Part shown: positions 1-6,159 of the stretch, one piece after another
Position numbering within the stretch: the first letter of the stretch is position 1
Layout of the letters: the number at the start of each line of letters is the position of its first letter
Assembly: GCA_021641225.1 (NCBI GenBank)
Contig: JAJWXI010000089.1
Location: 1-7,303, forward strand
Length of the DNA stretch: 7,303 bases
DNA from: Collinsella aerofaciens
GTDB taxonomy: Bacteria > Actinomycetota > Coriobacteriia > Coriobacteriales > Coriobacteriaceae
Reading direction: 5' to 3'
The notes under the pieces: generated by a model
Database searches by the model: none
The model's input: only the letters and a program-made list of their open reading frames with translations
Told to the model about the DNA's origin: nothing
Made by a program: the position numbers and the translations under genes

Positions 1-347
1 CCGCCCGGCTCGGAAATACCCAGGTTGACGATGATCTGCGCCGGCACCGGAGCGCCCATGCCCGCCATCGCGTTAAACGTCACAGGCGCGGCAGGCTTTA
101 CCACGGCAATATAGGGCTTAGCCACAAACCCCGGGTCGGTATGCGGGATAGCGATGTTAGCCGCCGGCATGGCAAGCCCCGTGGGATAGGCGCCCTCGCG
201 TGTGCGGACGGCGTCAAGCCAGCCCTCGGCAATGTAGCCGCGCGGGGCAAGCTCGTCCTCGAGCAGCGCAAACACCTCATCCGGCGACGCGCTCTCCCAA
301 TCAAAAAACACCAGCTCAGGCGTAAAAAGCGCTTCGTTATCCGCCAT
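1..347 (-). CDS. PTS sugar transporter subunit IIA, galactitol (GatA)-like, 3' end cut by window
   Basis: This is a phosphocarrier of the phosphoenolpyruvate:sugar phosphotransferase system. It takes phosphate from HPr on a histidine and passes it to the IIB subunit of a sugar-specific permease; it acts in the cytoplasm. Reading from the ATG at 347-345, 115 codons are open to the window edge and the stop lies outside. The visible part fits the PTS EIIA type 2 fold: residues 54-58 read YPTGL, and residues 64-70 read NIAIPHT, with His69 the expected phosphorylated residue. The YPTG(L/I) element followed by AIPH resembles E. coli GatA more than the mannitol or fructose IIA proteins, so galactitol or a related polyol is a guess at substrate. 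The start is supported by an AGGTGAG ribosome site 3 nt upstream. It lies downstream of purN, separated by a terminator, so it is probably a separate unit; IIB and IIC genes may follow outside the window. Confidence 0.85.
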   Translation of the reverse strand, partial: MADNEALFTPELVFFDWESASPDEVFALLEDELAPRGYIAEGWLDAVRTREGAYPTGLAMPAANIAIPHTDPGFVAKPYIAVVKPAAPVTFNAMAGMGAPVPAQIIVNLGISEPG

Positions 348-376
348 GCGCTCACCTCTCTCACCTAGTCATCGGG

Positions 377-410
377 GACGTTCTTAAACGACAAGTCATT
401 CAAGAACGTC
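377..410. repeat. 34-bp near-perfect palindrome in front of the PTS IIA gene
   Basis: The arms GACGTTCTT (377-385) and AAGAACGTC (402-410) are perfect complements. Symmetry continues inward to the centre at 393/394, with only two unpaired positions (386/401 and 389/398). Read as minus-strand RNA, both become G-U wobbles, so the transcript could fold into an almost complete hairpin. A run of C, not U, follows on the minus strand, so it is not a typical intrinsic terminator. It could be a leader hairpin, an operator for the PTS gene, or a dispersed REP-like element. The flanks TCACCT (361-366) and AGGTGA (413-418) form a further, offset inverted pair. Confidence 0.7.
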
Positions 411-423
411 GCAGGTGACTACC

Positions 424-468
424 TAAAACAAAGGGTGGCCACTTGCGCCTTGGCGCCAATGACCACCC
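424..468 (-). terminator. Intrinsic terminator after purN
   Basis: On the minus strand, 31 nt after the purN stop, a long hairpin spans 468 to 433. The outer arms GGGTGG and CCACCC continue through wobble pairs to an inner GCGCC/GGCGC stem with a 2-nt loop. One A-G mismatch is left. The tract TTTGTTTT follows at once (432-425). A GC-rich stem plus a U-rich tail is the standard rho-independent terminator, and it should end the purF-purM-purN transcript before the PTS gene. The plus-strand side has no T tract. Confidence 0.85.
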
Positions 469-499
469 TGACTACTCGGCTAAATTGTACTGTGCGCCG

Positions 500-1198
500 C
501 TAGCCGCGAGGCGCATCAATTGCGACCTTGCCGCTGTCCAGCACGTGGACGCGACCGTCGGCGAGCATCTGCACGACCTCGGGATACAGCACGTGCTCGA
601 TCGCGTGGATGTGCTCCTCGAGTGTATCGACATCCCAGCCCTCCTCGACAGCCAGCGCACGCTGGGCGATGATGGGGCCGTTGTCGTAGATCTCGTTGGC
701 AAAGTGCACGGTCACGCCGGTCACCTTGACGCCGCGAGCAAACGCGTCGTCAATCGCATGCGCGCCGGTAAAGCTCGGCAGCAACGCTGGATGCAGGTTG
801 ACCACGCGATTGGGGAACGCCGCCAGCAGCGGCGTGTGCACCATGCGCATGTAGCCGGCCATGACCACGTACTCGCAGCCGCGCTCGAGCAGCTCGTGCG
901 CGATGATCTCGTCGGCGGCGATGGGGTCGGCGTAGACATCCTTGGACAGCGTGAGCGTCTGAATGCCCGCGCGCTCGGCACGCTGCAAGCCCTTGGCCGA
1001 AGGACGGCTCGACACCACAAGCTCAATCGAGGCGTTGAGCTTGCCGGCGGCGATCAGGTCGATCAGCGCCTGCAGGTTGGTGCCCGAACCGCTGATGAGC
1101 ACGCCAATCTTGAGCGGCTCAACCGTATCGGTGCCGGTCGGGCGGGTGTAGGGATCCCAGGTCAGGCCCTCGGCAGCCATCTGCTCGTTAGCGCTCAT
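500..1198 (-). CDS. purN: Phosphoribosylglycinamide formyltransferase (GART, PurN type)
   Basis: It transfers a formyl group from 10-formyltetrahydrofolate to glycinamide ribonucleotide (GAR), giving FGAR, the third step of de novo purine synthesis, in the cytoplasm. The 232-residue protein has the phosphate-binding loop ISGSGTNLQALID at 35-47 and the catalytic block NLHPALLPSF at 134-143. The catalytic trio is Asn134, His136 and Asp172 (in EIYDNGP); their spacing of 2 and 36 matches E. coli Asn106, His108 and Asp144. The core starts near residue 30, so about 28 extra N-terminal residues precede the usual start. No later ATG lies close to the core, only Met7. The ATG at 1198 sits inside the end of purM: ATGAGCGCTAA holds the purN start and the purM stop, an 11-nt overlap. 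Only a weak ribosome site precedes it, so translation is probably coupled to purM. A strong terminator follows. Confidence 0.96.
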   Translation of the reverse strand: MSANEQMAAEGLTWDPYTRPTGTDTVEPLKIGVLISGSGTNLQALIDLIAAGKLNASIELVVSSRPSAKGLQRAERAGIQTLTLSKDVYADPIAADEIIAHELLERGCEYVVMAGYMRMVHTPLLAAFPNRVVNLHPALLPSFTGAHAIDDAFARGVKVTGVTVHFANEIYDNGPIIAQRALAVEEGWDVDTLEEHIHAIEHVLYPEVVQMLADGRVHVLDSGKVAIDAPRG

Positions 1199-2291
1199 CG
1201 GAGTACACGACCTTACCGGAGCCCTCGACGCACTCGCCCACGCGGAACGGCTTCTCGCCCAGCGCGACCAGAGCCTCGGTCACGGCAGCCTCGTCCTCGG
1301 GGGCGACGATCAGGCACAGGCCAACACCCATGTTAAAGGTCTTGCATGCCTCGTTGGGCGCAAGCTCGGCCTGACGCGACACATAGGTGATGACGGGCGG
1401 AACGTCCCAGCCCATCTCGGCACCGTTGCGGGTGACCACGGCGTCGACGTCATCGGCCAGTGCGCGGTTGAGGTTCTCGGTGATGCCGCCGCCGGTGATG
1501 TGGGCAATGGCGTGAACGTTGGCGCCGCCGCGGAGCAGCTCAAGGATCGGCTTCACATAGATGCGCGTGGGAGCCAGCAGAGCATCGGCCAGCGAAGCGC
1601 CACCGAGCTCCTCGAGTGGACGGCTCAGCTCCTCGGCCTTAGCGGCGGCCTCGGGTGTGCCCGGCTTAATGCCGTCGACGCCGATGACCTTGCGCACGAG
1701 CGAGTAACCGTTGGAGTGCACGCCGGTGGAAGGCAGCCCCAGAATCACGTCGCCGGGACGTACGTTCGCGGGATCGAGCATCTTGGGGCGATCGACAACG
1801 CCCACGGTAAAGCCGGCGAGGTCGTAATCGGCAGGAGCCATGACGCCCGGGTGCTCGGCCATCTCGCCGCCCACGAGCGCGCAGCCCGCAAGCTTGCAGC
1901 CATCGGCCACGCCCTTGATGATCTTTGCCATGTGCTCGGCCTCAATATGACCAATGGCAACGTAGTCCAGGAAGAACAGCGGCTCGGCGCCCGAAGCCAA
2001 AATGTCGTTGACGCACATGGCGACCAGGTCCTGGCCCACCGTCTCGTGACGGTCCATGATCTGGGCGAGCACGAGCTTGGTGCCCACGCCGTCGGTGCCG
2101 CTGATCAAGATCGGGTCTTCCATATCCTTAAGTGCGGCGGCCGAGAACAGGCCACCAAAGCCACCGATGCCGCCGATGACCTCGGGGCGGTTGGTGTCCT
2201 TGACCATCTGCTTAATCGCGTCGACGGCGCGGCCGCCCTCGGCGGTATCGACGCCGGCATCCTCGTATGTCACATGCTTGCTGTCGCTCAT
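1188..2291 (-). CDS. purM: Phosphoribosylformylglycinamidine cyclo-ligase (AIR synthetase)
   Basis: It closes the imidazole ring, converting FGAM and ATP to aminoimidazole ribonucleotide (AIR), ADP and phosphate, the fifth step of IMP synthesis. The 367-residue product is slightly longer than E. coli PurM (about 345). Motifs of the PurM/ThiL/SelD-type ATP-binding superfamily are in order: GTDGVGTK at 65-72, VNDILASGAEP at 94-104, GGEMAEHPGV at 141-150, GLPSTGVHSNGYSLVR at 185-200, HITGGGITENLNR at 264-276 and FNMGVGL at 319-325. The ATG at 2291 is preceded by the strong ribosome site GAGGAAGG about 5 nt upstream. It follows purF after a 156-bp gap and overlaps purN by 11 nt. Transcription may come from purF, from a weak promoter in that gap, or both. 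No key motif is missing. Confidence 0.97.
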   Translation of the reverse strand: MSDSKHVTYEDAGVDTAEGGRAVDAIKQMVKDTNRPEVIGGIGGFGGLFSAAALKDMEDPILISGTDGVGTKLVLAQIMDRHETVGQDLVAMCVNDILASGAEPLFFLDYVAIGHIEAEHMAKIIKGVADGCKLAGCALVGGEMAEHPGVMAPADYDLAGFTVGVVDRPKMLDPANVRPGDVILGLPSTGVHSNGYSLVRKVIGVDGIKPGTPEAAAKAEELSRPLEELGGASLADALLAPTRIYVKPILELLRGGANVHAIAHITGGGITENLNRALADDVDAVVTRNGAEMGWDVPPVITYVSRQAELAPNEACKTFNMGVGLCLIVAPEDEAAVTEALVALGEKPFRVGECVEGSGKVVYSDER

Positions 2292-2367
2292 CTGAGCCTT
2301 CCTCTCCCATTACCGTCCGCCGCCCGGGCGCCAAACGGTGCTCATAGTTGCCCTCGATTCGGTGCAT

Positions 2368-2395
2368 GCCATAACAACACGCACCGTCATATCAA
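2368..2395 (-). promoter_or_regulatory. Possible weak promoter for purM-purN
   Basis: On the minus strand, TTGATA (2395-2390) is followed after 16 nt by TATGGC (2373-2368), preceded by an extended -10 style TGT. The match is only moderate. It lies between the hairpin after purF and the purM start, leaving a leader of roughly 70 nt. It would let purM-purN be expressed apart from purF. An inverted pair CGGTGC/GCACCG also falls here (about 2360-2386). This is suggestive only. Confidence 0.3.
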
Positions 2396-2402
2396 CAAAA
2401 CA

Positions 2403-2450
2403 GCAGGTAAAACCTACCAAAATAAACCTGTCCCTTTTTGGCAGGTTTTA
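2403..2450 (-). repeat. Multi-arm hairpin element at the purF stop codon
   Basis: Plus-strand arms at 2408-2422 (TAAAACCTACCAAAA) and 2436-2450 (TTTTGGCAGGTTTTA) form a 15-bp inverted repeat with one A/C mismatch at 2416/2442. That mismatch becomes a U-G pair in the minus-strand RNA. The purF stop TAA (2450-2448) lies in the stem. Two alternative pairings use the same arms: AAACCTG (2424-2430) with CAGGTTT (2442-2448), and GCAGGT (2403-2408) with the ACCTAC arm (2412-2417). The arms are thus mutually exclusive. It may end or attenuate purF transcription, but no clear U tract follows the long stem. It could equally be a dispersed intergenic palindrome. Confidence 0.65.
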
Positions 2451-4118
2451 GGCCTCGCCGTGCTCCTCTTCCCAGCTGCGGTCGACGTATTTCTCGACCA
2501 CGGCGTCGTCGTCAAAGTGCAGCGGCTTGTCCAGGTTGCGGGGCTTAAAGCCCTCCATGAACTTGTCGCGGCCAAAGCTCTCGGGAATCGCCACGGGGTA
2601 GCGGCCGGTAAAGCACGCATCGCAGTAACCGCCCTTGGGCATGACCTTCAGCAGGCCCTCGACCGAAAGGAAGGCCAGCGAATCGGCGCCGATGTACTCG
2701 CAAATCTCGTCAACCGTCTTGTTGGCGCTGATGAGCTGCGACTGCACGTCGGTATCGATGCCGTAGAAGCACGGCCAGATGACCTCGGGCGAGTTGATGC
2801 GAATGTGAATCTCTTTGGCGCCGGCGTTGCGCAGCATCTTGACGAGCTGCACCATGGTGGTGCCGCGAACGATAGAGTCGTCGATGACGACCAGGCGCTT
2901 GCCCTCGATGTTGTCGCGCAGCGGGTTGAGCTTCATACGCACGCCCATGGCGCGCAACTCCTGCGTAGGCTCGATAAACGTACGGCCCACGTAGCGGTTC
3001 TTGATAAGGCCCTCGCCAAAGGGAATGCCGCTCTCGTGCGAATAGCCCTCTGCGGGCGGCAGGCCGGAGTCGGGCACGCCAATGACCAGGTCGGCCTCGA
3101 CGGGCTCCTCGTGTGCCAGCTGGCGACCCATGTCGTAGCGGCAGGCGTAGACGCTCTTGCCGTTCATGATGGAGTCGGGGCGGGCAAAGTAGACCTGCTC
3201 AAAGATGCAGTTGGCGGGCTCTTCGGCGGCAGGCACGCCCTGCTCGGACACAAGGCCCTCGGCGCTGATGCGCAAAATCTCGCCGGGGCGGACGTCGCGG
3301 ACGTACTCGGCGCCCACGATGTCGAGCGCACAAGTCTCGGAGGCAACAACCCAACCGCCGGCGCGGGTGACATGGGTGGCGGCGTCGACCGTCGCCGCGT
3401 CGTCCTGCGACGGCAGCTGCGAAACGGATGCGGCATCGGCCTGGTCCAGACCCTCGTCCACGAGCTTGCCCAGCACGAGCGGGCGAATGCCGTGCGGGTC
3501 GCGGAAGGCGTAGAGTGCCTGCTCGTTGATGAGCGTCATGGCGTAGCCGCCGCGCACGAGCTCCATGGTCTTGCGAATGCCCTCGCGCAGATGGCCCGTG
3601 CGCTGGGTAAAGTAGCCGATGAGCTTGGTCGCGACCTCGGAATCCGAGTTGGAGAGGAACGGCACGCCGAGCTCGATCAGCTGGCGGCGCAGCTCGTCGG
3701 TGTTGACGAGGGTGCCGTTGTGCGCAAGTGCGATGATGACGCTATTGATGGTAGAGAGGTGCGGCTGAGAGGCTTCCCAGCTCTTGGCGCCGGCGGTGCC
3801 GTAGCGCACGTGGCCCACGGCCAGCTGGCCGGAAAGCGTCGACAGGTCGGCGTTGGAGAACACGCGGTCGAGCAGGCCCAGGTCCTTGCGGACCATAACC
3901 GTGCCGCCGTCACCCACGGCAATTCCCGCCGATTCCTGGCCGCGGTGCTGCAGCGCACGCAGGCCAAAGTACGTCAGTCGAGCCACGTCGCGATCGGGCG
4001 CCCATACGCCGAAGACGCCGCATTCCTCATGCAGCTGGTCGGAGTCCGGATCATACGTCGACATGGTGTTCACCTGTCCCGCGGCACGCTCGGCCGCGCG
4101 GATGGTTTCTTGAGACAT
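2448..4118 (-). CDS. purF: Amidophosphoribosyltransferase (glutamine PRPP amidotransferase), Fe-S type
   Basis: It catalyses the committed first step of purine synthesis: PRPP plus glutamine gives 5-phosphoribosylamine, glutamate and pyrophosphate. The N-terminal Ntn glutaminase domain has its nucleophile at Cys33 (EECGVFG), followed by LQHRGQESAG (56-65), HVRYGT (103-108) and HNGTL (133-137). A propeptide must be cut before Cys33. The C-terminal phosphoribosyltransferase domain has the PRPP loop VIDDSIVRGTT at 411-421. Cys304, Cys450, Cys499 and Cys502 sit where the B. subtilis enzyme binds a 4Fe-4S cluster (spacing 146 and 3 retained), so an oxygen-sensitive enzyme is likely. An extra Asp/Ala-rich stretch at about 221-254 interrupts the end of the glutaminase domain. 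The start at 4118 has GAGGGG 5 nt upstream. Met19 (4064), preceded by AGGTG, is a real alternative and would give a 14-residue propeptide, nearer the usual length. Confidence 0.97.
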   Translation of the reverse strand: MSQETIRAAERAAGQVNTMSTYDPDSDQLHEECGVFGVWAPDRDVARLTYFGLRALQHRGQESAGIAVGDGGTVMVRKDLGLLDRVFSNADLSTLSGQLAVGHVRYGTAGAKSWEASQPHLSTINSVIIALAHNGTLVNTDELRRQLIELGVPFLSNSDSEVATKLIGYFTQRTGHLREGIRKTMELVRGGYAMTLINEQALYAFRDPHGIRPLVLGKLVDEGLDQADAASVSQLPSQDDAATVDAATHVTRAGGWVVASETCALDIVGAEYVRDVRPGEILRISAEGLVSEQGVPAAEEPANCIFEQVYFARPDSIMNGKSVYACRYDMGRQLAHEEPVEADLVIGVPDSGLPPAEGYSHESGIPFGEGLIKNRYVGRTFIEPTQELRAMGVRMKLNPLRDNIEGKRLVVIDDSIVRGTTMVQLVKMLRNAGAKEIHIRINSPEVIWPCFYGIDTDVQSQLISANKTVDEICEYIGADSLAFLSVEGLLKVMPKGGYCDACFTGRYPVAIPESFGRDKFMEGFKPRNLDKPLHFDDDAVVEKYVDRSWEEEHGEA

Positions 4119-4159
4119 GGCATCCCCTCAGAGCCTCGTATTTTGGCGTTACCCGCCTT

Positions 4160-4188
4160 ATTATACGCACGGCATGACGCGCTCCCCA
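4160..4188 (-). promoter_or_regulatory. Promoter of purF
   Basis: On the minus strand a perfect TATAAT (4165-4160) lies 17 nt after TGGGGA (4188-4183), a half-matching -35 box. The predicted transcript starts near 4153, leaving a short leader of about 35 nt with the purF ribosome site. That is too short for a purine riboswitch. No PurR-type operator was recognised. Confidence 0.7.
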
Positions 4189-4400
4189 GTGCATGAGCAG
4201 CGCTTTTTAAAAGCCCACCGAGCTAATAATCCGTTTTGTGACCAAACATTTATTTGGCTACATGACGTGGACGGCAGCTCCGCTCCAATCCACGCCACGG
4301 CACCTCTCGTCCACCGTTGGAGATTACATTGTTGCAATTGGGACGTTCGCCCTGTCTTTCGGCTGGTCGGCGGCGTATCCTTATAAGCCACAACATAACG

Positions 4401-4407
4401 AGAAAGG
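4401..4407 (+). promoter_or_regulatory. Ribosome binding site that sets the membrane protein start
   Basis: AGAAAGG lies 10 nt before the ATG at 4418. The open frame extends upstream to 4238, but nothing like a ribosome site precedes that earlier ATG and its 60 extra residues look like translated intergenic DNA. The spacing is a little long. Confidence 0.6.
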
Positions 4408-4417
4408 TTACTTTTCT

Positions 4418-5647
4418 ATGGATCAAAACCAACTCGACCCCAGCGTCCCCAGCGCCACGGAGGTCAAGAAGATCCCGCTTGTCATCAAGGTATACGCAAT
4501 CCTGTGCATCCTAACTGGCGTGAGTACGCTCCCGTCGGTCGCCGCCTTTATGTGGCAGGTCATCACCTCGCTTGTTAACGGCAACGCCGCCGAAAAGCTC
4601 GGCGACAACATGCTGGTCGCGATCGGACTGATTGTCGCCGGCATCATGCTCTCGGCTGCCAGTGCCGTCATCTTGATCATCTTTGGCCTGGACCTCATCA
4701 AGAACCAGCGCCGCAATGCCGCCCGCCTCTCCTATATCCTCATCGCGTTCACCGTCATCGAGCTTTTGGTTGACATGATGCTCCAGGGCATCGGGCCCTT
4801 CTTGCTGCGTCCCGCCATCCAGCTCGTCATCCTCGTTGCGCTTTCGGCCACCGTCGATCCCACGCTGCGCCAGGAGCGCGAGCTGCAGCGCCGCCTGCAG
4901 GAGATGCTCGACCGCGACGCCGCAGCCGAGGGCATGCTCGGTCGCGACGAAACCGGCGAGGGCTATATCAAGCTCAACTACTTCAACCTGTTCTGGGTGT
5001 TCTTTGTCTGCTGCATACTCGGCCTGATCGCCGAGGACATCTGGCACATGACGGTCGACGACCCCGGCGTCTACCAGGACCGCGCCGGCATGCTCTTTGG
5101 CCCCTTCAGCCCCATCTATGGCTTTGGCGCCGTGCTCATGACCATGGTGCTCAACCGCTTCTATAAAAAGAACCCCATCATCATTTTCCTGGTGAGCGCC
5201 CTGCTCGGCGCAAGCTTTGAGGTGTTCGTGGGCTGGTTTATGCAGACCTCGTTCGGCGTGGTCTCGTGGAGCTACTCGCACATGAAGCTCTTTGGCATGC
5301 CCGACCCCATCGCCGTGCTTACGGGCGGCCGCACCTGCACGGGCTTTGCCTGCCTGTGGGGCCTGGGTGGCCTTATCTGGATCAAGCTGCTGCTGCCGAG
5401 GCTGCTCAAGCTCATCAACATGATTCCGTGGAAGAGCCGCTACTCGGCAACCGTCATCTTCACCATCATCATGCTGGTCGACGGTGTTATGACGCTGCAG
5501 TCGCTTGACTATTGGTACCAGCGCGTCAACGGCACGGAGCCGGATATTCCCGTCGCGCAGTTCTATGGCAAGTACTTCGATAACGAGTACATGGAAAACC
5601 GCTTCCAGAGCATGACTATGAGCCCCAAGGACGCCACGCGCGTGTAG
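4418..5647 (+). CDS. Multi-pass membrane protein with C-terminal CmpB-like (putative ABC transporter type IV) domain
   Basis: The function is not known. The 409-residue product has about nine hydrophobic segments, near residues 19-50, 65-95, 101-121, 125-146, 188-206, 226-247, 252-276, 308-328 and 343-361. The C-terminal half (about 187-340) has features I associate with the CmpB / putative ABC-transporter type IV family: ILGLIAEDIWH at 200-210, RAGMLFGPFSPIYGFGA at 222-238, FEVFVGWFM at 267-275 and SWSYS at 283-287. Proteins of this family are often called ABC permeases, but no ATPase gene lies nearby, so a transport role is unproven. The N-terminal half is a separate four-helix membrane region joined by a charged helical linker (about 148-170: RQERELQRRLQEMLDRD). 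No signal peptide is evident. It is transcribed away from purF, ends in its own strong terminator and is probably monocistronic. The start is chosen from the ribosome site at 4401-4407. Confidence 0.85.
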   Translation: MDQNQLDPSVPSATEVKKIPLVIKVYAILCILTGVSTLPSVAAFMWQVITSLVNGNAAEKLGDNMLVAIGLIVAGIMLSAASAVILIIFGLDLIKNQRRNAARLSYILIAFTVIELLVDMMLQGIGPFLLRPAIQLVILVALSATVDPTLRQERELQRRLQEMLDRDAAAEGMLGRDETGEGYIKLNYFNLFWVFFVCCILGLIAEDIWHMTVDDPGVYQDRAGMLFGPFSPIYGFGAVLMTMVLNRFYKKNPIIIFLVSALLGASFEVFVGWFMQTSFGVVSWSYSHMKLFGMPDPIAVLTGGRTCTGFACLWGLGGLIWIKLLLPRLLKLINMIPWKSRYSATVIFTIIMLVDGVMTLQSLDYWYQRVNGTEPDIPVAQFYGKYFDNEYMENRFQSMTMSPKDATRV

Positions 5648-5671
5648 CGTCCAGCGCGCCCAAAACGCAAC

Positions 5672-5709
5672 ATGCCCGCCGGTATCACACGTACCGGCGG
5701 GCATTTTTT
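5672..5709 (+). terminator. Intrinsic terminator after the membrane protein gene
   Basis: Perfect 13-bp arms ATGCCCGCCGGTA (5672-5684) and TACCGGCGGGCAT (5692-5704) enclose a 7-nt loop, followed by six T (5704-5709). It lies 24 nt after the plus-strand stop. The same hairpin lies just past the end of the convergent MoaE-like gene. In that direction the tail is GTTGCGTTTTG, a poor U tract, so it may work both ways but better on the plus strand. Confidence 0.93.
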
Positions 5710-5737
5710 GTAAACGAGCCTTCTATCGACGCGAAGC

Positions 5738-6154
5738 CTACGCCTCGCGCTCGACCTCGCTCACGCACTCGTTCTTGATGGTACCGACGAGTGCCTGCAA
5801 CGCATCGACCACATGCGGTCGAATGTCCCCGCCAATGAGCACGAGCATGATGTCGTCGCCCGCGGCAAGCTCGCCGCTCGCCAGCCACACGCGCACGTAG
5901 CCGATACCTGGCATCGCGCGCGTTGCCTCGATAGCAGCCTGCACCTTTTTGGCATCGAAGCCAAACACCATGCCGCCCACCTTATGTCCGGGCGCCACGC
6001 CATCGGTCTCGACCCCACGCACCTCGGACTTTGGCGTCGCGCGTACCACGCCGTTGTGTGTCAGGTACATCCCACAGCCAGCCGCCGAAGCATCAGCCTT
6101 GGCCTCGCGCAGCCAAGCATCGACAGAAGGCATCGATTTGCCACTCTCTAGCAT
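5738..6154 (-). CDS. MoaE-like protein (molybdopterin synthase large-subunit fold), active site partly lost
   Basis: The 138-residue product resembles MoaE, the subunit of molybdopterin synthase that inserts dithiolene sulfur into precursor Z using thiocarboxylated MoaD. The match rests on GMYLTHNGVVR at 28-38 (family GxVVxFxGxVR), VRVWLASGELAAGDDIMLVLIGGDIR at 87-112, compared in parts with the RxGxLxxGExxVxVxxxxxHR block, and LVGTIKNE at 122-129. By eye-alignment to E. coli MoaE, Arg38, Arg112 and Lys127 match Arg39, Arg104 and Lys119. His103 is replaced by Ile111 and the catalytic Lys126 by Val134. The central part is shorter and differs from true MoaE. No moaA, moaC, moaD or mog gene is in the window. 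The gene follows the sortase after 33 nt. The ATG at 6154 is chosen over an upstream TTG because of its ribosome site. It may be a MoaE relative with another job. Confidence 0.65.
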   Translation of the reverse strand: MLESGKSMPSVDAWLREAKADASAAGCGMYLTHNGVVRATPKSEVRGVETDGVAPGHKVGGMVFGFDAKKVQAAIEATRAMPGIGYVRVWLASGELAAGDDIMLVLIGGDIRPHVVDALQALVGTIKNECVSEVEREA

Positions 6155-6159
6155 TATTT

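Larger units (their letters stand above)
4119..4417. other. Divergent intergenic region between purF and the membrane protein gene
   Basis: This 299-bp stretch has no supportable gene; the short open frames in it lack good ribosome sites. It is more AT-rich in its middle than the flanking genes. It holds the purF promoter on the minus strand. On the plus strand there is a small inverted repeat, CCAAA at 4242-4246 with TTTGG at 4253-4257, overlapped by a poor promoter-like pair (TTGTGA at 4235-4240 and CTACAT at 4258-4263). A TATAAG at 4382-4387 close to the membrane protein gene has no good -35 partner. Where the plus-strand transcript starts is therefore open. Confidence 0.6.

Noticed and set aside
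98..364. A minus-strand open frame of 88 codons at the left end
   Set aside because: It is an Arg/Ser-rich frame overlapping the PTS IIA frame, which has the AIPH motif and a proper ribosome site.
377..410. An intrinsic terminator reading at the palindrome
   Set aside because: On the minus strand it is followed by CCCC and on the plus strand by GCAGG. Neither is a U tract, and the real purN terminator is at 424-468.
443..1336. A plus-strand open frame of 297 codons opposite purN
   Set aside because: It starts inside the purN terminator hairpin, mirrors purN codons and has no ribosome site or recognisable domain.
4119..4159. A purine riboswitch ahead of purF
   Set aside because: The predicted leader is only about 35 nt, too short for the purine aptamer, and no aptamer core was seen.
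1500..4196. A plus-strand open frame of 898 codons opposite purM and purF
   Set aside because: It runs antisense through two well-identified genes and their gap. Its translation is rich in Ala, Val, His, Arg and Gly with no family motif, as expected from the complement of high-GC coding sequence.
4238..4417. The 60-codon upstream extension of the membrane protein frame
   Set aside because: It lacks a ribosome site and its sequence (HLFGYMTWTAAPL...) does not look like a signal or domain. The ATG at 4418 has its own ribosome site.
4511..5704. A minus-strand open frame of 397 codons opposite the membrane protein gene
   Set aside because: It is the His/Asp/Ala-rich complement of membrane-protein codons and begins inside the terminator hairpin at 5672-5709. 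The plus-strand frame has a ribosome site, family motifs and a terminator.
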